The notes under the pieces are model-generated. The model was not told the DNA's origin. It made no database searches and saw only the letters and a list, made by a program, of their open reading frames with translations. A program made the position numbers and the translations under genes. From NCBI RefSeq assembly GCF_004521985.1, contig NZ_SBHZ01000003.1, positions 62,001 through 126,000 on the forward strand: DNA of 64,000 nucleotides. Direction: 5' to 3'. Positions 25,561 through 33,432 of the stretch are shown piece after piece. The first letter of the stretch is position 1, and the number at the start of each line of letters is the position of its first letter. Source of the DNA: Ectopseudomonas khazarica (GTDB lineage: Bacteria; Pseudomonadota; Gammaproteobacteria; Pseudomonadales; Pseudomonadaceae).

Positions 25561-26937
25561 ATGAATACCCCAAGCATGATCAACGCGGCCCTGGCCGCTA
25601 CCCTGCTGTGCAGCTGTCTGAGCGTCCAGGCCAAGGTCAGCGAGGCCGAAGCCGCGCGCCTCGGCCAGGACCTCACCCCTATCGGTGCGGAGAAGGCCGG
25701 CAATGCCGACGGCAGCATCCCGGCCTGGAGCGGCAAGTGGCTGGGCGTGCCGCCACACGTGAAGTTCGCCGGCCCGGGCACGCCCTACGCAGACCCCTAT
25801 GCCAATGAGAAGCCGCTGTTCGTCATCACCTCGAGCAACGTGGAACAGTACGCCGAAAACCTCAGCGACGGCCAGAAGGCGCTGCTCAAGCGCTATCCGC
25901 AGAGCTTCCGCATTCCGGTCTACCCGAGCCACCGCGACTTTCGCATCGACCCGGTCGTCGACCAACTCATCAAAAAGAACGCGCTGAACGCCGAACTGGC
26001 GGACAACGGTTATGGAACCGTGAATGCCTGGGGTGCCTCGCCCTTCCCTATTCCGAAAAGCGGCGTCGAGCTGTTGCTCAACCACACCATGCAGAGTCGT
26101 GCCTTCACCGAGGAAGCCAACTACGTTCAGGTGGTGAACTACGCGGACGGCAACCGCGTCATCGACAAGGTCAACTACAAGATCCAGGCGGTATGGTCGG
26201 ACCCCAGCTACTCGCTGGAGAAGGCCAACGGGCTGTTCACCAACTTCATGGTCACCAACCTGGCCCCGGTGCGCAAGAAAGGCGAGATCATTTCCGGGCA
26301 CGAATTCATCGACCCTTACAGCCAGCCGCGCCAGGCCTGGCAGTACACGCCCGGCCAGCGCCGTGTGCGCCGGGCACCTACCGTCGGCTATGACTCGCCC
26401 TATGGCGCTGGTGGCTTTCGCACCTACGACGAGGACCGCCTGTTCAATGGTTCGCCGGATCGTTACGACTGGAAGATCATCGGCAAGCGGGAAATGTTCA
26501 TCCCTTACAACAACTACCGCATCGATGCGCCAGACGTGACCCTGGAGCAGGTCATTTCTACCTCTGGCCACGTCAATCCCGATCTGATGCGCTATGAAAA
26601 GCATCGGGTATGGGTAGTCGAAGGCAAGGTCAAGGCCGGTACCCGGCATATCTACGACAGACGGGTGATCTACCTTGACGAGGACACCTGGGCCGCCGTC
26701 ATGGCCGACAACTACGACGGCCGTGGACAACTCTGGCGGACCAACATGCAGACCTCGATCTACGCCTACGATGCCAAGCGCTTCCATGCGCGTCTGGGCA
26801 TCTACCAGGACCTGATCGCCGGCTCCTATATGGTCGACCGCCTGCTCGATGGACAGAAACCGGCCCTGCTCAACGTCAGTCATTTCGCCGAGGACGAGTT
26901 CTCCCCCTCCTATCTGCGCAAGCTGGGCACCCGCTAA
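25561..26937 (+). CDS. DUF1329 family periplasmic/outer-membrane-associated protein
   Basis: This 458-aa exported protein has a signal peptide of about 24 residues ending 'CLSVQA'. Family hallmarks are 'LTPIGAEKAGNADGSIPAWSG', 'PYSQPRQAWQYTPGQRRVRR' and 'YIPYNNYR'-like 'MFIPYNNYRIDAP'. DUF1329 proteins have a LolA/LolB-like fold and accompany DUF1302 proteins, often with an RND (MMPL) transporter that is not in this window. A GGAGG site precedes the ATG. It is the last gene of its operon, closed by a strong hairpin 45 bases after the stop. Confidence 0.85.
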   Translation: MNTPSMINAALAATLLCSCLSVQAKVSEAEAARLGQDLTPIGAEKAGNADGSIPAWSGKWLGVPPHVKFAGPGTPYADPYANEKPLFVITSSNVEQYAENLSDGQKALLKRYPQSFRIPVYPSHRDFRIDPVVDQLIKKNALNAELADNGYGTVNAWGASPFPIPKSGVELLLNHTMQSRAFTEEANYVQVVNYADGNRVIDKVNYKIQAVWSDPSYSLEKANGLFTNFMVTNLAPVRKKGEIISGHEFIDPYSQPRQAWQYTPGQRRVRRAPTVGYDSPYGAGGFRTYDEDRLFNGSPDRYDWKIIGKREMFIPYNNYRIDAPDVTLEQVISTSGHVNPDLMRYEKHRVWVVEGKVKAGTRHIYDRRVIYLDEDTWAAVMADNYDGRGQLWRTNMQTSIYAYDAKRFHARLGIYQDLIAGSYMVDRLLDGQKPALLNVSHFAEDEFSPSYLRKLGTR

Positions 26938-26982
26938 GACACTTCCTGAAAGCGTGCCTGCAAGAGGGCATGTTTCGCCTCG

Positions 26983-27014
26983 CCGGGCCCGGTCGCTGTA
27001 GCGTCCGGGCCCGG
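26983..27014 (+). terminator. Very GC-rich hairpin after the DUF1302-DUF1329 operon
   Basis: CCGGGCCCGG (26983-26992) recurs at 27005-27014 and is its own reverse complement. Inside it CGCT/AGCG pair around GT, giving a 14-bp stem with one T-T mismatch. No clear T tract follows (TTCGTCTG), so it may act as a Rho-dependent or mRNA-stabilising end rather than a classical terminator. Confidence 0.6.
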
Positions 27015-27483
27015 TTCGTCTGAGCCTCCCGACTCCCCGTTCGGCGACAACCACCCGCCCCTGCTAGTGTCCAGCAGCCACGCTGCGAAAGGGTCACCCG
27101 CTGGCGCAACTGTCTGGCAGGCACCACAGCATGCGCCTGGTGATCTTCAAGAGGCTGGCGACGGTGCGCTATCCACTGCCATCGACATGACGCCGATCCC
27201 GCACGTGCAGCAACCGCGCCGGGCCCTGCTGCAGATGTCCTCGATGGCCCGTGCGGTCTTCGCACCATCCAGGCGATCGTCGCCCCCGGAATCGCTGGCG
27301 GCCGCGGCCAGTCGAGGCCAGTGTCACAACCCCGGCTGGCCGCAGAGCGGAGGCAGCGCCATGCTGAGCTGCCCAGGCATGGCCGGCGATAGCAGAGTGA
27401 ACGACCACAGGCTGCAGCAGCGGGCCTGCCCTCTGACAGGCGAATGCCAGGGGCGCATGAACAAACGGGAGATTCCTGCGGCG
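27015..27483. other. Intergenic region without a recognisable gene
   Basis: 469 bases between the hairpin and the convergent RibBA-like gene. Open frames exist on both strands but have no ribosome sites, no family resemblance and a composition expected by chance at this GC content. One small hairpin (GTGCG-GTCTT-CGCAC near 27250) is visible. Confidence 0.5.
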
Positions 27484-28584
27484 TTAGCAGGTGAAGGGCA
27501 CGAACTCGACCACTTCCAGCTCGAAGCCGGACACCGCCTTGTAGGGTACCGGAGCGCTCATCAGCTGCATGCGGCGCACACCGACATCGCGCAGGATCTG
27601 TGCGCCGATGCCCAGGGTCCGCTGTGGGAAACGCGGCGTACGTGACAGCCCCGCACCGTGCAGCCACAGCTGCTCGATGATCGCCTCGGGATTCTCGCGC
27701 TGGGCCAGCAACACCAGCACACCCTTGCCGACAGCGGCGATATGCGCCAGTGAACGATCGAGGTTCCATTGCGGTGATGCTGCCTGGCAGTCACAGCCCA
27801 GGGCGTCGCGCAGGGTCTCCATCATCTGCACCCTGACCAGGGTCGGTTGCTCCCGTTCGATCTCGCCACGGACCAGCGCCAGGTGCAACTGCCCCTGGTA
27901 GGTGTCCTGGAAGCTCAGCACGCGAAACTCGCCGTGGCGGGTCGTCAACGAGTACTGTCCACCACGACGAATGGTCCCCTCGTGAAGAATCCGGTAGTGG
28001 ATCAGCTCGGCGATGCTGCAGATCGGCAGAGCATGATGCCGGGCAAAGGCCTGCAAGGTCTCACCGCGGGCCAGATCGCCACGCTCGTCAAGGATTGCGA
28101 CCAGCGTAGCCGCTGCCTGGAAGCCGGCCAGGCGTGCCAGGTCGCAGGCCGCCTCGGCATGCCCGGCGCGCTGCATCACGCCGCCAGGCAGCGCCTGCAC
28201 CGGGAACACGTGTCCTGGCTGAACGATGTCAGCGGCTACGCTGCCCGGGTCAATCGCCACCCGAATCGAATGTGCGCGGTCCGCCGCCGAGATGCCGGTG
28301 CTCACACCCTCGCGCGCCTCGATCGAACAGGTGAAGCCCATGCCATGCGTGGCGCGGGAGTGCGGCACCATCAGATCCAGTCCAAGCCGCTTGCAGTGCG
28401 CTTCGCTCAGCCCCAGGCAGATCAGGCCACGGGCATGCATGGCCATGAAATTCACTGCCTCGGCGTCGGTATGCTCGGCAGCCATCAGCAGCGAGCCTTC
28501 ACCATCCTGCTCGTCATCGGTGATGACCACCATGCCGCCGGCACGCAGGGTTTCCAGCAGCTGGTGCACACTGTCGAACTGCAT
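27484..28584 (-). CDS. RibBA-like protein with degenerate active sites (DHBP synthase / GTP cyclohydrolase II homologue)
   Basis: This 366-aa protein has the two-domain layout of RibBA. The DHBP synthase half keeps 'VPHSRATHGMGFTCSIEAR' and 'GVSTGISAADRAHSIRVA'. Its catalytic loop, however, reads DDEQDGEGS instead of the usual DDEDRENEGD: one residue shorter, with Arg, the first Glu and the final Asp missing. The later catalytic Glu (normally CEI) is Ala in 'LVAILDERGD'. The GCH II half retains only 'LGCDCQA' of the zinc site and lacks the RGQEGRG catalytic loop. Similar hybrids with dead GCH II domains are known; loss in both halves is unusual. It is the last gene of a minus-strand operon (SDR-esterase-this) starting at operator D. 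Catalytic, binding or regulatory roles are open. Confidence 0.8.
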   Translation of the reverse strand: MQFDSVHQLLETLRAGGMVVITDDEQDGEGSLLMAAEHTDAEAVNFMAMHARGLICLGLSEAHCKRLGLDLMVPHSRATHGMGFTCSIEAREGVSTGISAADRAHSIRVAIDPGSVAADIVQPGHVFPVQALPGGVMQRAGHAEAACDLARLAGFQAAATLVAILDERGDLARGETLQAFARHHALPICSIAELIHYRILHEGTIRRGGQYSLTTRHGEFRVLSFQDTYQGQLHLALVRGEIEREQPTLVRVQMMETLRDALGCDCQAASPQWNLDRSLAHIAAVGKGVLVLLAQRENPEAIIEQLWLHGAGLSRTPRFPQRTLGIGAQILRDVGVRRMQLMSAPVPYKAVSGFELEVVEFVPFTC

Positions 28585-28594
28585 GGACGCTGCC

Positions 28595-29518
28595 TCAGTT
28601 CAACGCCTGACGCAGGTCGACAGCGAACTCCGCTAGCTCGACCGCCGCACGCTCGACAAAAGGCGCCATGCTGGCGAAACCGTGGATCATCCCGGCGCAG
28701 CATTTGCTCCGCACCCTTACCCCGGCCTGACGCAAGCGCTCGGCAAAGGCTTCGCCCTCGTCGCGCAGGGGATCGAACTCGGCGGTCAGCAGAACAGTGG
28801 CTGGCAACCGCTCCAGGTCGCCGGCCAGCAGCGGTGAGGCCAGCGGATCGGCCGCCTGCTCCGGGTGACTCAGATACTGGCGCCAGCACCAGTGCATCTG
28901 CTCGCGACTGAGGAAGAAACCCTCGGCCAGCTCCTGGTAGGAGGGGCTGGCGCAGAAACCGTCGGTAACGGGATAGAGCAAGCCCAGCGCGGTGATGCGC
29001 GGCGTACCAGCAGTTGCCTGACGCGCCACGGCTATGGCCAGATTGGCGCCGACGCTGTCGCCGACCAGGGCCAGACGCGAGGCGTCCACACCCAGTTCGG
29101 CAGCACGCTCGACCAGGTCCAGGGTGGCCTGGTAGCAGTCCAGCGGCGCAGCCGGAAACTTGCTCTCCGGAGCCAGCCGATAAGCGACCGAGACCACCAC
29201 GGCATCGCACTGCTTGGCCAGGCTGCGGCACAGGTTGTCGTGAGTATCGAGAGTGCCGAAGGCGAAGCCGCCGCCGTGGAAGAACACCAGCAGCGGCAGG
29301 CCTGCCTCCGCTTTCGGCCGATACAGGCGTGCCTCCAGCGGACCATCCCCACCCGCGACCTGCAGCGCGCGCACCTCGCTCATCTCGGCGCCGGCTAGCA
29401 ACGGCATCATGTGGTCGACGACCTTGCGGTAACTGACCGCATCGAGCTGGCTGAAGTCGGGTTGCGGCAAGCTGCTGAACTGGGCAAGGACGGCAGCGAT
29501 CTGACTGTCGAGAGGCAT
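28595..29518 (-). CDS. Alpha/beta hydrolase, hormone-sensitive-lipase-type esterase
   Basis: This 307-aa cytoplasmic esterase of family IV has the oxyanion motif HGGGF, the nucleophile elbow 'LVGDSVGANLAIA' (the common form is GDSAGGN), the acid in 'AEFDPLRDEGEAF' and the base in 'MIHGFASM'. No signal peptide is present. In a steroid cluster it may hydrolyse a steroid ester or lactone; this is inference. It lies 10 bases upstream of the RibBA-like gene and 4 bases downstream of the SDR stop, so all three share a transcript. Confidence 0.88.
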   Translation of the reverse strand: MPLDSQIAAVLAQFSSLPQPDFSQLDAVSYRKVVDHMMPLLAGAEMSEVRALQVAGGDGPLEARLYRPKAEAGLPLLVFFHGGGFAFGTLDTHDNLCRSLAKQCDAVVVSVAYRLAPESKFPAAPLDCYQATLDLVERAAELGVDASRLALVGDSVGANLAIAVARQATAGTPRITALGLLYPVTDGFCASPSYQELAEGFFLSREQMHWCWRQYLSHPEQAADPLASPLLAGDLERLPATVLLTAEFDPLRDEGEAFAERLRQAGVRVRSKCCAGMIHGFASMAPFVERAAVELAEFAVDLRQALN

Positions 29519-29522
29519 GGCC

Positions 29523-30338
29523 CTACTCCTGTGCCAACTGCAAGACCGGGTTGGTCTCGTCGAGCATGCTTTGCAGGCGTCGCTGCAGGGCTGGCTTGAA
29601 GAACTTGTGCGGGAAGATCCAGAAGCGCTGCTCGTCGATGGCAGCGAATACCTGTTGCGCCAGTTCCAGGGGGCTCATGCCTTCGCGGATACGGCTGCCC
29701 AGCAGCGTGTCGAGTTGTGCATCCGCATCACCGATACGGCTGTTGGATTCCATGATCGAACTGGCTACCGGCCCCGGGCAGAGCACCGAGACGACGATCG
29801 GCGCATCGAGCATGGCCAGCTCGTAATGCAGGGTCTCGGAGATCGCGACCACCGCCTGCTTGGTGACGTTGTAAGGCCCCAGCAGCGGGCTGTTGATCAG
29901 GCCCGCCAGGGACGCGGTATTGATCACATGGGCCGGGCGCTTCTGCTGCAGCAGCAGCGGCATGAAACTGCGAATGCCGTTGAGCACACCATTCAGATTG
30001 ATGTCGAGCATGCGCTGCCACTTGGCCGCATCGACCTCCCAGCACAGCCCGGTCTGCATGATCCCGGCATTGTTGAACAGCAGGTCGACGCCGCCGAAGC
30101 GCTGTACGGCGAGATCGCGCAGCGTCTCCAGATGCTGCGGCTGGCTGACGTCTGTCAGTTGCCAGGCAACTTCAGCCCCGCGCTCACTCAGCATCTCGGC
30201 TACGGTGGCCAGACAGGCCGCATCTATATCTCCCAGGACCAGCCTCAGGCCTTGGCTGGCTGCGTATTCGGCCAGCCCGCGGCCGATGCCGCTGGCAGCC
30301 CCGGTGATGACGGCTACGCGAGCGTCAGTGTCGCTCAT
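29523..30338 (-). CDS. Short-chain dehydrogenase/reductase
   Basis: This 271-aa classical SDR has the cofactor motif TGAASGIGRG, an acidic D37 suggesting NAD(H), 'LLFNNAGIMQTG', catalytic Ser in 'INTASLAG', YNVTK for the Tyr-Lys pair and 'VSVLCPGPVASSIM'. It is more divergent than the 3beta-HSD-like enzyme at 22776 and its substrate is not evident; a steroid or side-chain alcohol is plausible. GGAGG precedes the ATG at 30338. It is first in a three-gene operon whose start is 59 bases from the core of operator D, shared with kshA. Confidence 0.85.
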   Translation of the reverse strand: MSDTDARVAVITGAASGIGRGLAEYAASQGLRLVLGDIDAACLATVAEMLSERGAEVAWQLTDVSQPQHLETLRDLAVQRFGGVDLLFNNAGIMQTGLCWEVDAAKWQRMLDINLNGVLNGIRSFMPLLLQQKRPAHVINTASLAGLINSPLLGPYNVTKQAVVAISETLHYELAMLDAPIVVSVLCPGPVASSIMESNSRIGDADAQLDTLLGSRIREGMSPLELAQQVFAAIDEQRFWIFPHKFFKPALQRRLQSMLDETNPVLQLAQE

Positions 30339-30393
30339 CTGGACCTCCACTCCTCGTTCTCGTGGTGTCAGTAGAGCCGGGGCAACGACCGCA

Positions 30394-30417
30394 GGCATCG
30401 TCCATTCAGACGATGCC
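30394..30417. promoter_or_regulatory. Steroid-cluster operator, site D (perfect palindrome)
   Basis: GGCATCGTC-CATTCA-GACGATGCC: 9-bp arms with no mismatch, midway between divergent SDR and kshA. On the plus side CAGAAT (30435-30440) follows the GACGATG half by 19 bases. On the minus side TCTACT follows by 20 bases. It is the most symmetric copy of the motif, and it serves two divergent promoters. Confidence 0.75.
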
Positions 30418-30486
30418 TGGCGCAACTCAGGCCGCAGAATCCAGAGCGTGCACAACCTACCCATGCGCGCCAACGGAGAACACAAG

Positions 30487-31518
30487 ATGCCCGCACTGCA
30501 CCGAATCGAAGTGAAACAGCTCCCCGAGCGTTACGCCCGTGGCTGGCACTGCCTGGGCCTGGCCAACGACTACCGCGACGGTCGGGCGCATCGTATCGAT
30601 GCCTTTGGTACCCGCCTGGTCGCATTCCAGGGCGAGGACGGCCAGCTGCATATTCTCGACGGGTATTGCCCGCATATGGGGGCGGATCTCAGCGAAGGTT
30701 GCGTCGAGGGTAACTCGCTACGTTGCCCCTTCCACGAATGGCGCTGGGGCGCCGATGGCGTGTGCGACGACATCCCGTACGCCAAGCGCATCCCGCCACG
30801 GGCCAGGATCAAGGCCTGGCCCGTTCTGGAGCAGAATCACCTGCTGTTCGTCTGGCACGACCCGGAGGGCAATCCACCACGTGCCGAGCAAGCCATCCCA
30901 CGTATCGATGCCTGCTACGACGAAGCCTGGGCCAGCTGGGCCATCGCCGAAATGACCATCGCGACCAATTGCCGCGAGCTGGTGGACAACGTGGCAGACA
31001 TGGCGCACTTCGGCAGCGTGCATGGCGCGCCACTGCACTACTTCAGCAACACCTTCGAGGGGCATGTCGCCGAGCAGAGCATGCGCGGCACCAGCGCGCG
31101 CCTGTCCGGCGATGCCGAGCTGGTCACGGTGGCCACCTACTATGGCCCTGCCTACCAGATCACTGACATGACCGGTTCTATGGCCGGGCAGGCCATCCAT
31201 TCGATCCTGCTCAACTGCCATGTGCCGATAAACCAGCACAGTTTCACCCTGCGCTACGGTGTGCTGGTGAAGAAAATCCCCGGCCTCAGCGAGGAGCAGA
31301 ACCGCGCCATGGCCATGGCCTACGTCGAGCAGGCGCGCGCCGCCTTCTACGAGGATGTGGCGATCTGGCAGAGCAAGACCCGAGTCGACAATCCGCTGCT
31401 GTGTGACGGCGACGGCCCGGTCTACCAGCTGCGCAAGTGGTACGAGCAGTTCTATGTCGATGCCGCCGAAGTCCCGCGCGAGAACGCCGAACGCCATGAA
31501 TATGTGGTGAAAGGCTGA
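30487..31518 (+). CDS. kshA: 3-ketosteroid 9-alpha-hydroxylase, oxygenase subunit
   Basis: This 343-aa Rieske non-haem iron oxygenase hydroxylates C9 of 3-ketosteroids, which with delta1-dehydrogenation opens ring B. The Rieske ligands are C61, H63, C80 and H83 ('YCPHMGADLS', 'LRCPFHEW'). The mononuclear iron site shows in 'ELVDNVADMAHFGSVHG'. 'IPYAKRIPPRARIKAWPV' is a KshA-type signature. A ferredoxin reductase partner (KshB) is not encoded in the window. The ATG at 30487 has GGAG nine bases upstream; an in-frame ATG eight codons earlier lacks one. The promoter lies at operator D. Confidence 0.93.
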   Translation: MPALHRIEVKQLPERYARGWHCLGLANDYRDGRAHRIDAFGTRLVAFQGEDGQLHILDGYCPHMGADLSEGCVEGNSLRCPFHEWRWGADGVCDDIPYAKRIPPRARIKAWPVLEQNHLLFVWHDPEGNPPRAEQAIPRIDACYDEAWASWAIAEMTIATNCRELVDNVADMAHFGSVHGAPLHYFSNTFEGHVAEQSMRGTSARLSGDAELVTVATYYGPAYQITDMTGSMAGQAIHSILLNCHVPINQHSFTLRYGVLVKKIPGLSEEQNRAMAMAYVEQARAAFYEDVAIWQSKTRVDNPLLCDGDGPVYQLRKWYEQFYVDAAEVPRENAERHEYVVKG

Positions 31519-31736
31519 AGACGGCGCCCGTTGGCGCGGCGGATTGCTCGAGGAAGCTCCGACAGCTCGGCTGCGCGTGACGGCCAGGGTCTCGCCAACT
31601 CCCCCGGCGGGATCTTCTGGCCCCTCCCTCTCATCGTACTCGAACAGCAACCTTGTTCCGCGCCGAGCGCTGGAGCACCGCTGCATTCGCGCGCCGCAGG
31701 CGGCAAGTGCCTGCGCGCACAGGCACGGAGGCGATC

Positions 31737-31754
31737 TAGTTCACTCGGACGAGG
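31737..31754 (+). promoter_or_regulatory. Steroid-cluster operator, site C
   Basis: TAGTT-CACTCG-GACGAGG, one mismatch in each half-site relative to sites A and B. The ATG of the 55-aa peptide gene is 89 bases downstream. No other plus-strand gene lies nearby. The rest of the 325-base gap (31519-31843) holds nothing else I recognise. Confidence 0.6.
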
Positions 31755-31843
31755 ACGCTCTTTCCGAGGCGCCCTAAGGTGAAGGCACAACAACAACCGC
31801 GCTGGCCTGCCCCGCAGGTGAAGCGCCCAGCCTGAGGTGCGCC

Positions 31844-32011
31844 ATGAAGACCTCCACCTGCTGCACGCTGCTCGCCGTTACCGTGATTGTCGGCCTGGCC
31901 GGCACATTGATCATGTCGCGTCCCCAGCCCCAGATGACCCTGCTCGTCTGTCCTGCGCCCCAGGGCGGATGCTACCTGCCACCGCCGAGTATCGGGCGCC
32001 TGATCCCATGA
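31844..32011 (+). CDS. 55-aa single-span membrane peptide, unknown
   Basis: This short gene starts at ATG 31844, eight bases after GAGG, and ends at TGA 32009-32011. The product begins MKTSTCCTLLAVTVIVGLAG, a positively charged tip and one hydrophobic segment (about residues 8-24) that could be a signal anchor or signal peptide. A Pro/Gln-rich tail follows, with two more cysteines (C36, C43) and 'LPPPSIGRLIP'. No family is recognised. Support for a real gene is the ribosome site, the codon pattern, the membrane segment and operator C upstream. It ends 59 bases before the convergent galU, with a hairpin between. Confidence 0.6.
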   Translation: MKTSTCCTLLAVTVIVGLAGTLIMSRPQPQMTLLVCPAPQGGCYLPPPSIGRLIP

Positions 32012-32016
32012 GCGGC

Positions 32017-32043
32017 AGCGCGTCGAGCAGCACGACGCGCTTT
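32017..32043. terminator. Bidirectional hairpin between the 55-aa gene and galU
   Basis: AGCGCGTCG, loop AGCAGCA, CGACGCGCT: a 9-bp stem followed by TTCGTCC on the plus strand. It lies between convergent genes. Confidence 0.6.
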
Positions 32044-32069
32044 CGTCCGATGGAGACGCAACCGCTCGC

Positions 32070-32942
32070 TCAGGCCGATACCGCCTTCAGGCGTGCGTTC
32101 GCCGCACTCACCGGGTGCGTCCTGTGGCGGTTCTCGAAACAGAAGTTGGTCGCCTGCACGTAGCCCTCGGCCGAACCGCAGTCGAAACGCTGGCCCTTGA
32201 ACTTGTATGCCAGCACACAGCCTTGTTGCGCCTGCTTCATCAAGGCGTCGGTGATCTGGATCTCGCCGCTCTTGCCGGGCTCGGTCTGCTCGATCAGCGA
32301 GAAGATATCCGGCGTCAGGATGTAGCGCCCGATGATCGCCAGGTTCGACGGCACGTCTTCCGGTCTGGGCTTCTCCACCATGCGCTCGATGCGGAAGATA
32401 TCGTCACGCAGCGCCTCACCGGCGATCACACCGTAGCGCGACACGTCCTCCATCGGCACTTCCTGGATGGCCACGATCGAGCAGCGGAACTGTTCGTAGA
32501 GTTTGACCATCTGGCTCAGTACGCCGTCGCCTTCCAGGTTCAGGCACAGGTCATCGGCCAGCACCACGGCGAACGCTTCGTCACCGATCAGCGGGCGGCC
32601 AGTGAGGATGGCATGCCCCAGGCCTTTCATCTCCACCTGGCGGGTGTAGGAGAAGGTGCATTCATCGATCAGTTGGCGAACACCGCTCAAGGACTTCTCC
32701 TTGCCGGTGTTGGAGATTTCGTGTTCCAGCTCGTAGCTGATGTCGAAGTGATCTTCCAGCGCGCGCTTGCCACGCCCCGTGACGATGGCGATTTCCGACA
32801 GGCCGGCCTCGAGCGCTTCTTCGACGCCGTACTGGATCAGCGGCGTGTCGACCACCGGCAGCATTTCCTTGGGCATCGACTTGGTCGCGGGAAGAAAGCG
32901 TGTGCCGTAGCCGGCCGCGGGAAACAGACATTTCTTGATCAT
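32070..32942 (-). CDS. galU: UTP--glucose-1-phosphate uridylyltransferase, paralogue 1
   Basis: This 290-aa nucleotidyltransferase makes UDP-glucose from UTP and glucose-1-phosphate. The N-terminal nucleotide-binding motif is 'AAGYGTRFLPATKSMPKEML'; 'VEMKGLGHAIL', 'VLADDLCLN' and 'FKGQRFDCGSAEGY' are conserved. It is very similar to the second copy at 35965-36804, but its tail ('RHRTHPVSAANARLKAVSA') is longer and unrelated. ATG 32942 gives the canonical MIKKCLFPAAGYG start; an in-frame ATG three codons upstream is less likely. It stands at the junction of the steroid cluster and the core-type block. Confidence 0.93.
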   Translation of the reverse strand: MIKKCLFPAAGYGTRFLPATKSMPKEMLPVVDTPLIQYGVEEALEAGLSEIAIVTGRGKRALEDHFDISYELEHEISNTGKEKSLSGVRQLIDECTFSYTRQVEMKGLGHAILTGRPLIGDEAFAVVLADDLCLNLEGDGVLSQMVKLYEQFRCSIVAIQEVPMEDVSRYGVIAGEALRDDIFRIERMVEKPRPEDVPSNLAIIGRYILTPDIFSLIEQTEPGKSGEIQITDALMKQAQQGCVLAYKFKGQRFDCGSAEGYVQATNFCFENRHRTHPVSAANARLKAVSA

Positions 32943-33043
32943 GGATTCCATACCAAATTCACAGACTAGGTACAGAACCTGACCAGCCTGGCAGCCGATC
33001 GGTTCAAGAAATTTCATGCGCGCCTGCGAAGGAGGCGTCGGTT

Positions 33044-33430
33044 TCAGCCGTTGTCGGGATAGCGACTGACTTCGATCAGGTTGCTGTCCGGATCGCGGAA
33101 ATACACCGACTCGATAGGCCCGACGGCGCCCGTGCGCGCAACGGGGCCCTCCTCCACGGACACCCCCTGCCCGGCCAGGTGCTCCAGCACCTGCGCCATC
33201 GACCACTGGGTGATCAGGCAAAGGTCGATGGCACCCGGCGTCGGCCTGGCCGCCTTGGGCTCGAACTCGCGCCCTGCCTGGTGCAGGTTGAATTTCTGCC
33301 GGCCGAAGACCAGCGCGCTGCGCCCGGCGCCGAAACGCTCGTGGCGCATGCCCAGGACGCGCTCGTAGAAGTCGACGGTGACGTCGATATCCGCCACCGT
33401 CAGTACCAGGTGATCCAGTCGTTCGATCAT
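33044..33430 (-). CDS. VOC family protein (glyoxalase/dioxygenase fold)
   Basis: This 128-aa single-domain vicinal-oxygen-chelate protein has a metal-ligand His in 'RLDHLVLTVADID', a second in 'FNLHQAG' and a Glu in 'SNLIEVSRY'. It resembles the STM3117-like group of unknown substrate. It is too short to be a two-domain extradiol dioxygenase, so it is not the missing ring-cleavage enzyme of the steroid pathway. It lies 2 bases downstream of the TRIC-family gene and 101 bases upstream of galU paralogue 1. Confidence 0.85.
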   Translation of the reverse strand: MIERLDHLVLTVADIDVTVDFYERVLGMRHERFGAGRSALVFGRQKFNLHQAGREFEPKAARPTPGAIDLCLITQWSMAQVLEHLAGQGVSVEEGPVARTGAVGPIESVYFRDPDSNLIEVSRYPDNG

Positions 33431-33432
33431 GC

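Noticed and set aside
27065..27082. TAGTG-TCCAGC-AGCCACG as an operator in the gene-free region
   Set aside because: The second half-site is not conserved and no gene follows within a plausible distance.
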